DNA of 59,776 nucleotides, from positions 1 through 59,776 of the forward strand of contig CAJTSB010000019.1 of assembly GCA_910578825.1 (NCBI GenBank), read 5' to 3'. How positions within the stretch are numbered: position 1 is the first letter of the stretch; each line of letters begins with the position of its first letter. A program made the translations under genes and the position numbers. The notes under the pieces were generated by a model that did no database searches, was not told the origin of the DNA, and saw only the letters and a program-made list of their open reading frames with translations. Origin of the DNA: an uncultured Lachnospiraceae bacterium. Lineage in GTDB: Bacteria; Bacillota; Clostridia; Lachnospirales; Lachnospiraceae. Below, one piece after another: positions 15,937 to 24,102 of the stretch.

Positions 15937-16554
15937 TTGAAAACTTTTTTAAAGCCGCTGAATGTGGAGGAAGAAAAATATTATCTGGAAAAAATGAAAG
16001 AGGGCGACCTTGAAGCTAAACATACCCTGATTGAACGGAATCTGAGGCTGGTAGCGCATGTTTCAAGAAAATACCAGAGTGGGGAAGAGGATATGGAAGA
16101 TTTGATTTCCATTGGTACAATCGGGCTGATCAAGGCAATCGCTACGTTTAATTATGAGCGTGGAAACAGGCTTGCTACTTATGCGGCACGATGCATCGAC
16201 AATGAGCTTTTGATGTATTTCCGTGGGAAGAAGAAAACATCGAGGGAAGTGTCGCTCTATGAGCCGATCGGGACGGACAAAGAGGGAAATCAAATTAACC
16301 TGATGGACGTTGTGGAGAGCACGGAGCGGGAAATTTTTGAGATTATTGAGCTCAAGAGCAATACCAGGAAAGTTTATGAGATGCTTCCGAAAGTGTTAAA
16401 TGACAGGGAACGGCAGATTGTTGTCTGGCGTTATGGACTTTACAACCGAAAACCGGTGACGCAGCGTGAAATTGCGGATAAACTGGGGATTTCACGTTCC
16501 TATGTGAGCAGGATTGAAAAACGCGCGTTGGAAAAACTGAAAAGCTGTTTTTGA
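15937..16554 (+). CDS. sigK: RNA polymerase sporulation sigma factor sigma-K
   Basis: This 205-residue sigma-70 family factor directs late mother-cell transcription (coat, cortex). Region 2 contains NLRLVAHVSRKY, EDMEDLISIGTIGLIKAI and RLATYAARCIDNELLMYFR. Region 4 ends with TQREIADKLGISRSYVSRIEKRALEKL. The SigK-typical REVSLYEPIGTDKEGN block is present. The gene is uninterrupted (no skin element). The protein starts directly at KTFLKPL, without the ~20-residue pro-sequence of Bacillus pro-sigma-K. The TTG at 15937 has AGAGGTG 6 nt upstream. Confidence 0.93.
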   Translation: MKTFLKPLNVEEEKYYLEKMKEGDLEAKHTLIERNLRLVAHVSRKYQSGEEDMEDLISIGTIGLIKAIATFNYERGNRLATYAARCIDNELLMYFRGKKKTSREVSLYEPIGTDKEGNQINLMDVVESTEREIFEIIELKSNTRKVYEMLPKVLNDRERQIVVWRYGLYNRKPVTQREIADKLGISRSYVSRIEKRALEKLKSCF

Positions 16555-16567
16555 GAAACAGCTTTTC
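16539..16567 (+). terminator. Perfect 12-bp hairpin at the end of sigK
   Basis: GAAAAGCTGTTT (16539-16550), loop TTGAG and AAACAGCTTTTC (16556-16567). The stop codon sits in the loop. No long T run follows, so termination may be partial. The right arm also forms the -35 region of the next promoter. Confidence 0.6.
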
Positions 16568-16591
16568 AATATGGTTTCGCTATGGTATAAT
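16563..16591 (+). promoter_or_regulatory. Sigma-A promoter of comM
   Basis: TTTTCA (16563-16568), 17 nt, then an extended -10 TGGTATAAT (TATAAT at 16586-16591), about 60 nt before the TTG start. Confidence 0.65.
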
Positions 16592-16654
16592 AAATTCATC
16601 TTTTTTCAGGGCGTGTCTGCCCATAATCCCAAACCAGCACAAAGGGAGGCAATT

Positions 16655-18217
16655 TTGTACAGTATTGTATCGACAGCCATCGTCTGTGGAATCCAGAGCG
16701 TTCTTATTCAGGTGGAAGCAGACGTATGTGACGGAATGCCTGCATTTGAAATGGTAGGCGTATTATCCTCTGAAGTGAAGGAGGCAAAAGAGCGGATTCG
16801 TGCGGCGATTCGCAACAGTGGTATCCGGCTTGCGCCAAAGAAAATTACAGTAAATCTTTATCCCGCAGATATCCGTAAGAGCGGGACCGTGTTTGATTTG
16901 CCGATTGCACTTGCTATTTTAGCAGCATATGGCAGAATCCCTCAGGAATATCTGGATGACATCCTGTTTGCAGGGGAAATCGGCTTAAATGGCGAAATCC
17001 GTTCGACACAGGGGGTTCTTCCTATGGTTCTGGCGGCACAGGAGGCCGGAAAGAAAGTGGTTTGTGTCCCGCGGGAAAATATCAGAGAGGCGCAGATTGT
17101 AAAAGGGGTCACGATTCTTCCAGGAGACAATCTGAATCAGGTCACGGAGCTGATGCAGGCGTTCTTTGATGGGCCTGAAAAATTCATGGAAAACGAACCT
17201 GACAATATCGATAATAATATAGAAGAAACCGGCAAAAAAGCGCAAAATGCGGATTTTGACTTCGCATTTATTCATGGACAGAAAATCCTCAAACGAGCCT
17301 GCGAGATTGCAGCAAGCGGCAGGCATAATATGTTGATGCTTGGTTCGCCGGGAGCAGGCAAAACCATGGCGGCGCGTGCCATCGCAACGATTCTGCCGCC
17401 GCTCACAGAGGAGGAGGCGTTAGAGCTTGCCAGGGTGTACAGTGTCATGGGAATGTTCGGGCAGCGTGAGATGAATTTTCGGCAGCGGCCTTATCGCAGC
17501 CCTCATCATACTATCAGCCTTGCCGGGATGGCAGGCGGGGGGACGATTCCTAAGCCTGGAGAAATCAGTCTGGCACATAAAGGCGTACTTTTTCTGGACG
17601 AGCTGACGGAATTTGCAAAACCGGTTCTGGAAACGCTGCGCCAGCCTTTGGAAGAGCAGGAAATCCGTCTGGTACGTAAGAGCGGTACTTATTTTTATCC
17701 GGCAGACGTCATGTTAATTGGGGCGATGAATCCCTGTAACTGCGGATATTTCCCGGACAGGAACCGTTGCACCTGCTCCAAGGCGATGATAGAGCGTCAT
17801 CTCAACAAACTGAGCCGTCCTCTGATTGACCGGATGGATATCTGTGTGGAAGTAAGCCGTCCCCGGTTGAAGGAACTGACAGCAAAGCAGCCGGAAGAGA
17901 GTTCTGCACAAATTCGAAAACGTGTGGAACGCACGCAGCGTTTGCAGCGGGAACGCTTTGCAGGAACCGGGATTCTGTACAACAGCCGCATTCCTTCGTC
18001 CGCAGTAGAGGAGTGGTGTGTGATGGAGACGGAAGGAGAGACTTTGATGCATGAATCTTTTGAGCGATTGAAACTGACGGCGCGGGGATATTATCGTGTG
18101 CTGCGTGTCGCACGTACAATTGCAGATATGGAAGGTGCAAAAAAGATTGGGTATTCCCATATCTGTGAGAGTCTTTTGTACCGCAGTATTGACAGAAAGG
18201 TGTGGGACTGGGAATGA
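16655..18217 (+). CDS. ComM/YifB-family Mg-chelatase-like AAA+ ATPase
   Basis: This 520-residue protein has an N-terminal Lon-like S16/ChlI domain (DVCDGMPAFEMVGVLSSEVKEA, KITVNLYPADIRKSG), a Walker A GSPGAGKT around residue 230, Walker B VLFLDEL, the sensor segment GAMNPCNCGYFPD, and a C-terminal Mg-chelatase domain. Homologues (ComM) are hexameric helicases that promote branch migration during integration of transformed DNA. The TTG at 16655 has GGGAGGC 4 nt upstream and gives the family-typical start (YSIVSTAIVCGI). It is translationally coupled to dprA, consistent with a DNA-processing role. Confidence 0.9.
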   Translation: MYSIVSTAIVCGIQSVLIQVEADVCDGMPAFEMVGVLSSEVKEAKERIRAAIRNSGIRLAPKKITVNLYPADIRKSGTVFDLPIALAILAAYGRIPQEYLDDILFAGEIGLNGEIRSTQGVLPMVLAAQEAGKKVVCVPRENIREAQIVKGVTILPGDNLNQVTELMQAFFDGPEKFMENEPDNIDNNIEETGKKAQNADFDFAFIHGQKILKRACEIAASGRHNMLMLGSPGAGKTMAARAIATILPPLTEEEALELARVYSVMGMFGQREMNFRQRPYRSPHHTISLAGMAGGGTIPKPGEISLAHKGVLFLDELTEFAKPVLETLRQPLEEQEIRLVRKSGTYFYPADVMLIGAMNPCNCGYFPDRNRCTCSKAMIERHLNKLSRPLIDRMDICVEVSRPRLKELTAKQPEESSAQIRKRVERTQRLQRERFAGTGILYNSRIPSSAVEEWCVMETEGETLMHESFERLKLTARGYYRVLRVARTIADMEGAKKIGYSHICESLLYRSIDRKVWDWE

Positions 18218-19350
18218 GAGAAAAACAGGCAGCGTATAATAGATATGAATATTGGCTTGCCAGCCTGGTATCTTTATCCGGCAGAAAGAAAATTTATCTG
18301 AGGACCTTGTTTATGGAGGCGGAAGGGCTGTACCGTGCCAGGCCGGAAACGCTGGAGCGTATTTGCGCATTGACAAAGCGGGAACAGAAAGTGATTCAGA
18401 TGGCGCAGGGCAGGAGTGAAGATGAATTAGAGGGTCAACTGGAATACTGCATACAGAATCAAATCCATCTGGCGGTCTGGGGGCAGGAAGACTATCCTGC
18501 CAGGCTGGAGCACATTTATAATCCTCCTTATGCCTTGTTTTACCGCGGGAATTTTCCGCATTCCACACAGAGGTCCATCGGCGTAGTGGGCGCCAGAAAC
18601 TGTACCCATTATGGGAAGACGGTGGCGGAACAGATTGGAAAGGAGCTGGCGTTAGCGGGTGTGCGTGTAATCAGCGGCATGGCGGCAGGCATTGACGGGG
18701 CGGCGCAGCGTGGAGCCCTGCTTGGACAAGGCAGTACATGCGCCGTGCTGGGCTGCGGTGTGGATATCTGTTATCCGGCGGGAAACCGAAAGCTGTATGG
18801 GCAATTGGCAAAGGAAGGATGCATAGTTTCCGAGTATCCGCCGCATACACAGCCGCTTGCTTTGAATTTTCCGCAGCGCAACCGGATTATCAGCGGATTG
18901 TCTGACGGCGTGCTGGTGGTGGAGGCGAGGGAAAAAAGCGGTTCTCTGATTACGGCAGATTTTGCTTTGGAGCAGGGGAAGGAGATTTATGCGGTTCCGG
19001 GGCGGATTTCCGATTTGTCCAGTCGGGGGACAAACCATCTGATTCGACAAGGTGCAGGAATTTTTTTGAATATGGAAGATTTTTTGAAAGAGATGCATAT
19101 TTTTACAAAAACAGAAGAAAATTCATCCACAAAGAAAAAAATAGTTCTTGAAAATTCAGAGAGGTTGGTGTATAGTTGTCTCGATTTGACTCCCAGAAAT
19201 CTGGAAGAACTGCTTTCGGAAACGGGATTAAGTCTGGGGGCATTGATGAAAGTATTAGAAACATTGCGGGAAATGGGCATTGTTTCCGAGGTTTATAAAA
19301 ATTATTATGTCCGCTCCGGGATCTCCATTGAAGGAAAAAATTCCTCGTGA
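18214..19350 (+). CDS. dprA: DNA-processing protein DprA
   Basis: This 378-residue protein protects incoming single-stranded DNA and loads RecA during transformation. The Rossmann-like core is clear: GVVGARNCTHYG, RVISGMAAGIDGAAQRGAL, VLGCGVDICYP, NFPQRNRIISGLSDGVLVVEA, SGSLITADFALEQGKEIYAVPG, and GTNHLIRQGA. A C-terminal winged-helix-like segment follows (ERLVYSCLDLTPRNLEELLSE). The ATG at 18214 overlaps the comM stop (ATGA). The comM-dprA-topA order is widespread in Firmicutes. Confidence 0.95.
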   Translation: MREKQAAYNRYEYWLASLVSLSGRKKIYLRTLFMEAEGLYRARPETLERICALTKREQKVIQMAQGRSEDELEGQLEYCIQNQIHLAVWGQEDYPARLEHIYNPPYALFYRGNFPHSTQRSIGVVGARNCTHYGKTVAEQIGKELALAGVRVISGMAAGIDGAAQRGALLGQGSTCAVLGCGVDICYPAGNRKLYGQLAKEGCIVSEYPPHTQPLALNFPQRNRIISGLSDGVLVVEAREKSGSLITADFALEQGKEIYAVPGRISDLSSRGTNHLIRQGAGIFLNMEDFLKEMHIFTKTEENSSTKKKIVLENSERLVYSCLDLTPRNLEELLSETGLSLGALMKVLETLREMGIVSEVYKNYYVRSGISIEGKNSS

Positions 19351-19414
19351 TGGCTGCCAATCCGGGAGCGGATACGGATTCGTCCGTCCTGTGAAGATAG
19401 AGAGGAGCAGACAA

Positions 19415-21484
19415 ATGGCAAAGTATCTGGTAATTGTGGAGTCACCGGCAAAGGTGAAGACAATCAAAAAATTCCTGGGGAAGAATTATGAGGTGGTGGC
19501 GTCGAACGGACATGTCCGTGATTTGCCAAAGAGCCAGCTTGGTATCGATGTGGAGCACGATTATGAGCCAAGATACATTACGATTCGTGGAAAGGGAGAT
19601 ATTCTCGCCAACCTCAGAAAAGAGGTAAAGAAGGCGGAAAAAATTTATCTGGCAACCGACCCGGACCGGGAGGGGGAGGCCATTTCCTGGCATTTGTCGA
19701 AAGCGTTGAAGTTAGATGATAAGAAGGTTTGCCGCATCAGTTTCAATGAAATTACCAAGAATGCGGTAAAGGCATCCCTGAAACAGGCGCGCAATATTGA
19801 TTTGAACCTTGTGGACGCACAACAGACGCGCCGTATGCTGGATCGTATGGTGGGATATCGGATCAGCCCGGTGTTATGGGCCAAGGTAAAGCGTGGATTA
19901 AGCGCCGGACGCGTCCAGTCGGTGGCGCTTCGGATTATCTGTGACAGGGAAGAAGAAATCAACGCGTTTATTCCGGAAGAATACTGGTCATTGGATGCAA
20001 AGTTCTCCATTCCGGGGGAAAAGAAATTGCTTGACGCCAAGTTTTACGGCGATGAAAAAGGAAAGATTGCCATTGGCTCCAGGCAGGAACTGGATAACAT
20101 TCTGGAACATCTGAAAGATGCCAGCTATCAGGTGCTTGATGTGAAGAAGGGCAGCCGCATCAAGAAGGCGCCGCTGCCGTTTACAACCAGTACGCTCCAA
20201 CAGGAAGCGGCCAAACGCCTGAATTTCTCTACGCAGAAAACGATGCGTCTGGCACAGCAGCTCTATGAGGGCATAGACATCAAAGGGCAGGGAACCGTGG
20301 GCGTCATCACCTATCTGAGAACAGATTCTGTCCGCATCTCAGAGGAGGCAGACGCTGCGGCGAGAGAATACATCGGGTCTGCTTATGGGGAAAAATACAT
20401 TGCTGGCGAGAGCGTGAGCAAGAAAGGAAATCAGAAGATACAGGATGCTCATGAGGCCATCCGTCCCTCTGATATAACAAGAACGCCGGCGCAGATTAAA
20501 GAATCTTTAAGCAGAGACCAGTTCCGGCTGTATCAGTTAATCTGGAACCGATTTACGGCAAGCCGTATGTCAAGCGCAGAGTATGAAACAACTTCCGTTA
20601 AGATTGGAGCCGGAACATATCGTTTTCATGTGTCGGCATCCAAGATTGTGTTCGAGGGCTTTTTATCCGTATACACCAGCGAAGATGACGAGAAGAGTGA
20701 GAATAACGTTCTGTTCAGGTCAATAGACACGGACACGGAACTCAACATAAAAGAATTGAATGAGAAACAGCATTTTACCCAGCCTCCAGCGCATTTTACA
20801 GAAGCGTCCCTGGTGAAAACGCTGGAAGAGCTTGGGATTGGACGTCCCAGTACGTATGCGCCTACGATAACAACGCTGCTTGCCAGACGTTACATCACAA
20901 AGGAGAATCGGAATCTCTATGTGACGGAACTGGGAGAAGTCGTCAATTCCATCATGAAAGAGGCGTTTGCCACGGTTGTGGATGAGACGTTTACTGCAAA
21001 TATGGAATCGCTGCTGGATAAGGTGGCGGAGGGCAGCGTTGGCTGGAAAACGGTTGTGAGCAATTTTTATCCCGATTTGGATGCAGCAGTGCAGGTTGCG
21101 GAAAAAGAATTGGAAAAAGTAGAAATTCAGGATGAAGTTACGGATGTGATCTGTGATTTGTGCGGGCGCAACATGGTAGTGAAATACGGACCGCATGGCA
21201 GGTTTCTTGCGTGTCCGGGATTTCCGGAATGCCGCAATACAAAACCTTATCTGGAAAAAATTGGCGTAGAATGTCCAAAATGCGGAAAAGAAGTTGTTTT
21301 GCGCAAGACAAAAAAAGGCAGGAAATACTATGGCTGCGAATCTAATCCGGAGTGTGATTTCATGACGTGGCAAAAGCCGTCGAAAGAAAAGTGTCCGAAA
21401 TGCGGCGGTTACATGGTGGAAAAAGGAAATAAGATTGTCTGCGCTGACAATCAATGTGGATTTGTGAAGGAAAGACAGAAATAG
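19415..21484 (+). CDS. topA: DNA topoisomerase I (type IA)
   Basis: This 689-residue enzyme relaxes negative supercoils. The TOPRIM domain (KYLVIVESPAKVKTI ... DPDREGEAISWH) begins at residue 3. The active-site tyrosine lies in ITYLRTDSVR at Y300. Three C-terminal C4 zinc fingers are visible (CDLCGRN...CPGFPEC, CPKCGKE...CESNPEC, CPKCGGY...CADNQC). The ATG at 19415 has AGAGGAG upstream. An in-frame frame back to 19280 overlaps dprA and lacks homology, so it is not used. Confidence 0.97.
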   Translation: MAKYLVIVESPAKVKTIKKFLGKNYEVVASNGHVRDLPKSQLGIDVEHDYEPRYITIRGKGDILANLRKEVKKAEKIYLATDPDREGEAISWHLSKALKLDDKKVCRISFNEITKNAVKASLKQARNIDLNLVDAQQTRRMLDRMVGYRISPVLWAKVKRGLSAGRVQSVALRIICDREEEINAFIPEEYWSLDAKFSIPGEKKLLDAKFYGDEKGKIAIGSRQELDNILEHLKDASYQVLDVKKGSRIKKAPLPFTTSTLQQEAAKRLNFSTQKTMRLAQQLYEGIDIKGQGTVGVITYLRTDSVRISEEADAAAREYIGSAYGEKYIAGESVSKKGNQKIQDAHEAIRPSDITRTPAQIKESLSRDQFRLYQLIWNRFTASRMSSAEYETTSVKIGAGTYRFHVSASKIVFEGFLSVYTSEDDEKSENNVLFRSIDTDTELNIKELNEKQHFTQPPAHFTEASLVKTLEELGIGRPSTYAPTITTLLARRYITKENRNLYVTELGEVVNSIMKEAFATVVDETFTANMESLLDKVAEGSVGWKTVVSNFYPDLDAAVQVAEKELEKVEIQDEVTDVICDLCGRNMVVKYGPHGRFLACPGFPECRNTKPYLEKIGVECPKCGKEVVLRKTKKGRKYYGCESNPECDFMTWQKPSKEKCPKCGGYMVEKGNKIVCADNQCGFVKERQK

Positions 21485-21525
21485 TAAGAAAATATGAAAA
21501 TTAATGCGCCGGAAATAGAAAGTTG

Positions 21526-21554
21526 TTGTTTTTTGGCGAAAAATATGTTATAGT
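21526..21554 (+). promoter_or_regulatory. Sigma-A promoter of codY
   Basis: TTGTTT (21526-21531), 17 nt, TATAGT (21549-21554), about 58 nt before the ATG at 21613. Confidence 0.55.
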
Positions 21555-21612
21555 AAGGAAGGGTTTTCAGAGTCTGAGAGGGAAATGTAATGATAGATCG
21601 GGAGGTATTGTT

Positions 21613-22398
21613 ATGAGTGTACAGTTACTGGATAAGACGAGAAAAATAAACAAGTTGTTGCACAATAATAATTCCTCGAAGGTTATCTTTAACGATATCT
21701 GCGAAGTATTGACGGAGATTTTAGACTCGAATATTCTTGTTATCAGCAAGAAAGGAAAGACCCTGGGGATTGGCAGGAGCAGGCAGACCGAAGAAATCAG
21801 TGAACTGATTGCCAATGAGGTCGGCGGGTTTATAGATCCGTTGCTGAATGAGAGGCTTTTGGGAATCCTTTCTACGAAAGAAAATGTCAATCTTGAAACG
21901 TTGGGTTTCAATGTCGGAGAGGCAAACCGCTATCAGGCAATCATTACTCCAATTGATATTGCAGGGGAACGTCTTGGAACACTGTTTGTTTATCGACTGG
22001 AGAAACCGTACGATATTGACGATATTATTTTAAGTGAATATGGCACTACAGTTGTGGGTCTTGAGATGATGCGTTCGGTCAATGAGGAGAATGCGGAGGA
22101 GAACCGGAAGGTTCAGATTGTGAAATCAGCCATCAGTACCCTGTCTTTTTCTGAGCTGGAGGCAATTGCTCATATTTTTGATGAGCTGGAAGGCAAAGAA
22201 GGAATTCTTGTCGCCAGTAAGATTGCCGACCGGGTAGGGATAACCAGAAGCGTTATTGTGAATGCGCTCCGCAAGTTTGAGAGTGCGGGAGTCATTGAAT
22301 CGCGTTCTTCCGGTATGAAAGGAACTTATATCAAGGTATTGAATGATGTGGTATTTGAAGAGATTGAGAAGGTAAAGAGGGAACAATTAAAAGAGTGA
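21613..22398 (+). CDS. codY: GTP- and branched-chain-amino-acid-sensing repressor CodY
   Basis: This 261-residue global regulator represses stationary-phase, transport and, in Bacillus, motility genes when GTP and isoleucine, leucine or valine are abundant. The N-terminal GAF domain (residues ~1-155) starts LLDKTRKINKLLHNN. The C-terminal winged helix-turn-helix reads ASKIADRVGITRSVIVNALRKFESAGVIESRSSGMKGTYIKV. An ATG with GGGAGG 8 nt upstream fixes the start. It lies directly upstream of the flagellar cluster, which suggests a local link between nutrition and motility. Confidence 0.96.
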   Translation: MSVQLLDKTRKINKLLHNNNSSKVIFNDICEVLTEILDSNILVISKKGKTLGIGRSRQTEEISELIANEVGGFIDPLLNERLLGILSTKENVNLETLGFNVGEANRYQAIITPIDIAGERLGTLFVYRLEKPYDIDDIILSEYGTTVVGLEMMRSVNEENAEENRKVQIVKSAISTLSFSELEAIAHIFDELEGKEGILVASKIADRVGITRSVIVNALRKFESAGVIESRSSGMKGTYIKVLNDVVFEEIEKVKREQLKE

Positions 22399-22474
22399 TA
22401 AATATAGCGCAGCCTTTTACTGTAGACAGGGGATGCGTCGATAAGACAGCCGAAGGGAATCGGTGGTGGGGAAT

Positions 22475-22521
22475 AAATGGAATTTGCAAAACTTTGCAGG
22501 TTCCATTTTTATCCTTTTATA
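22475..22521 (+). terminator. Probable terminator of codY
   Basis: AAATGGAA (22475-22482) pairs with TTCCATTT (22501-22508) around an inner TGCAA/TTGCA stem. A T-rich stretch (TTTTTATCCTTTTA) follows. It lies about 75 nt after codY and separates it from the flagellar promoter. Confidence 0.7.
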
Positions 22522-22616
22522 CGTTGCGGGTGTTTGTGTAAGATATGAGGAATATCTTCCGGGAAGAGAACATATATTGTTGCAAAAGGGCATGGAAAAT
22601 GGTGGAAAACCCTTTT

Positions 22617-22645
22617 CAAATATTTCCCGGGATGGAAAATATTTG
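22617..22645 (+). other. Imperfect inverted repeat upstream of the flagellar promoter
   Basis: CAAATATTTCC (22617-22627) and GGAAAATATTTG (22634-22645) pair around a 6-nt loop with one bulged base. It lies 100 nt upstream of the flgB promoter in a non-coding stretch and could be an operator or an RNA hairpin. A second, looser inverted repeat (TGTGT.../...CACACA) follows at about 22655-22680. Confidence 0.4.
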
Positions 22646-22719
22646 TCGTGTATTTGTGTCTGTTTCGACAAAAACACACAATATCATGTAGATTTTACTA
22701 GAAAATTACAAAAAAATAC

Positions 22720-22748
22720 TTGCAATATAAGGTCGATTGCGATAATCT
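22720..22748 (+). promoter_or_regulatory. Promoter of the flagellar/chemotaxis cluster
   Basis: TTGCAA (22720-22725), 17 nt, TAATCT (22743-22748), about 60 nt before flgB. A palindrome with ATTTT and AAAAT arms (22692-22706) sits just upstream of the -35 and could bind a regulator or act as an UP element. I find no clean sigma-D (TAAA-N15-GCCGATAA) match here. Confidence 0.6.
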
Positions 22749-22808
22749 ATAGTAAGGACAGATTTGAGTATTACAAACAGAGAATGGATGTATGGAAGGA
22801 GCAATTTT

Positions 22809-23198
22809 ATGTTAACCAGTGGTATCTATGATTACATAGACGTGTTAAATAAGGGTGCGGACGCGGCGTGGCTGCGTGAGACTGCAATCAGTAATAATAT
22901 TGCTAATGGAGATACACCGGGATACAAACGGCAGGATGTGGATTTTGAGGGGATCCTTGAGCAGGAACTGGGAAGGTCCAAGTATGTATCTCTGGACAAC
23001 AAAGTGAAGAATATGCATATGGATCATTTGAATGCAACGATTTATACGGATGCGGAGGATTATTCTTACCGTTTGGACAAGAATAATGTTGATCCGGAGC
23101 AGGAATATGCAGAACTGGCGTCAGTCAGAATTAAGTACAATGGTTTGATTGACAGTATGTCGAAAGAGTTTGCAAGAATTAAGAGTGTGATCAAGTAG
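22809..23198 (+). CDS. flgB: Flagellar basal-body rod protein FlgB
   Basis: This 129-residue proximal rod subunit has the N-terminal rod/hook signature ISNNIANGDTPGYKRQDVDFE and a C-terminal coiled-coil segment. It is exported through the flagellar type III apparatus and stacks on the MS ring. It is the first gene of the cluster. The ATG at 22809 has AAGGAG 8 nt upstream; the frame can be extended back to 22764 but not with a ribosome binding site. Confidence 0.95.
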   Translation: MLTSGIYDYIDVLNKGADAAWLRETAISNNIANGDTPGYKRQDVDFEGILEQELGRSKYVSLDNKVKNMHMDHLNATIYTDAEDYSYRLDKNNVDPEQEYAELASVRIKYNGLIDSMSKEFARIKSVIK

Positions 23199-23264
23199 GC
23201 AGTTACTGTCTATGATGATAGAAAAGAGAGCGCCGGATAAGGCAGAAAGTACGGAGGTGACGCC

Positions 23265-23705
23265 ATGTCATTATTTCAGGCATTTGATATCAATACATCC
23301 GGGTTGACCGCACAGCGGTTTCGAATGGATGTGATTTCAGAAAATGTTGCGAATGTAACAACGACCAGAACAGAAGATGGAACGCCTTATACGAGAAAGA
23401 TTGTGACGTTTCAGGAGAAAAGGACAACGCCTTTCAGCAAGGTTTTGGAAGACACAAGAGAGGCTTTTTTGGGAAATGGTGTAAAGGTCAGCCGTGTTTT
23501 TGAGGATACACAGACCGATTATATCATGAAGTACGAACCTTCCCATCCCGATGCGGATGAGAATGGCTATGTGTCTTATCCTAATGTAAATATTATTACA
23601 GAGATGACGAACATGATAGATGCCAGCCGCGCTTATGAGGCGAACCTTACGGCGTTTGAGACAAGCAAGGCGATTGCCTTGAAAGGTCTGGAGCTTGGCA
23701 AGTAG
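23265..23705 (+). CDS. flgC: Flagellar basal-body rod protein FlgC
   Basis: This 146-residue rod subunit shows the shared rod motif (FDINTSGLTAQRFRMDVISENVANVTTTRTEDGTPYTRK) and a C-terminal NIITEMTNMIDASRAYEANLTAFE helix, which pack into the proximal rod. A strong GGAGGTGA site precedes the ATG. It lies 66 nt after flgB and 20 nt before fliE, as in other clostridial clusters. Confidence 0.96.
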   Translation: MSLFQAFDINTSGLTAQRFRMDVISENVANVTTTRTEDGTPYTRKIVTFQEKRTTPFSKVLEDTREAFLGNGVKVSRVFEDTQTDYIMKYEPSHPDADENGYVSYPNVNIITEMTNMIDASRAYEANLTAFETSKAIALKGLELGK

Positions 23706-23725
23706 AGTACAGGGAGGCTTTTTAA

Positions 23726-24037
23726 ATGGATATTTCAGCGTTAAGTAACGTAACCCCGGCTTATCTTACAGGTCTTACAGATACCGCCGACAAGATTGGT
23801 TTACAGGGGAAGGGATTTGACAGTATTTTGAAGTCTGTTATGGGTACCGTGAATGAGGCGAATATTACCCAGAATAAGGCGGAGGAAGCGCAGATGCAGT
23901 TTGAACTGGGCTATGCCACGAATACACATGATTTGAATGCAATACAGGAGAAAGCGGACATTGCCCTGAATTATACGATAGTAGTCAGGGACAGGATGTT
24001 GGAAGCATACAAAGAGATAATGAATATGCAAATTTAA
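23726..24037 (+). CDS. fliE: Flagellar hook-basal body adaptor FliE
   Basis: This 103-residue protein links the MS ring to the rod. The C-terminal part carries the FliE pattern (DSILKSVMGTVNEANITQNKAEEAQMQFELG ... HDLNAIQEKADIALNYTIVVRDRMLEAYKEIMNM). GGGAGG 9 nt upstream supports the ATG. Placement between flgC and fliF is canonical. Confidence 0.95.
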   Translation: MDISALSNVTPAYLTGLTDTADKIGLQGKGFDSILKSVMGTVNEANITQNKAEEAQMQFELGYATNTHDLNAIQEKADIALNYTIVVRDRMLEAYKEIMNMQI

Positions 24038-24102
24038 TTCACGCAGGCGAAGGGACGAGTAAAGTTTGACTGTGAAATGGATTGGTAGGAGACGAGAAGC
24101 AG

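Noticed and set aside
15937..16554. skin-type element interrupting sigK
   Set aside because: The gene is continuous with both sigma regions in one frame.
20720..21454. 244-codon open frame antisense to topA
   Set aside because: A shadow of the zinc-finger coding region; no start signal and low-complexity aromatic-rich product.
22399..22808. c-di-GMP riboswitch before the flagellar cluster
   Set aside because: I looked for the GEMM core and its conserved GCAAA/GGGNCUA elements but found no convincing match.
22463..22831. 122-codon open frame before flgB
   Set aside because: It spans the codY terminator stem, the inverted repeats and the flgB promoter, and overlaps the flgB start in another frame. 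The region is better read as regulatory.
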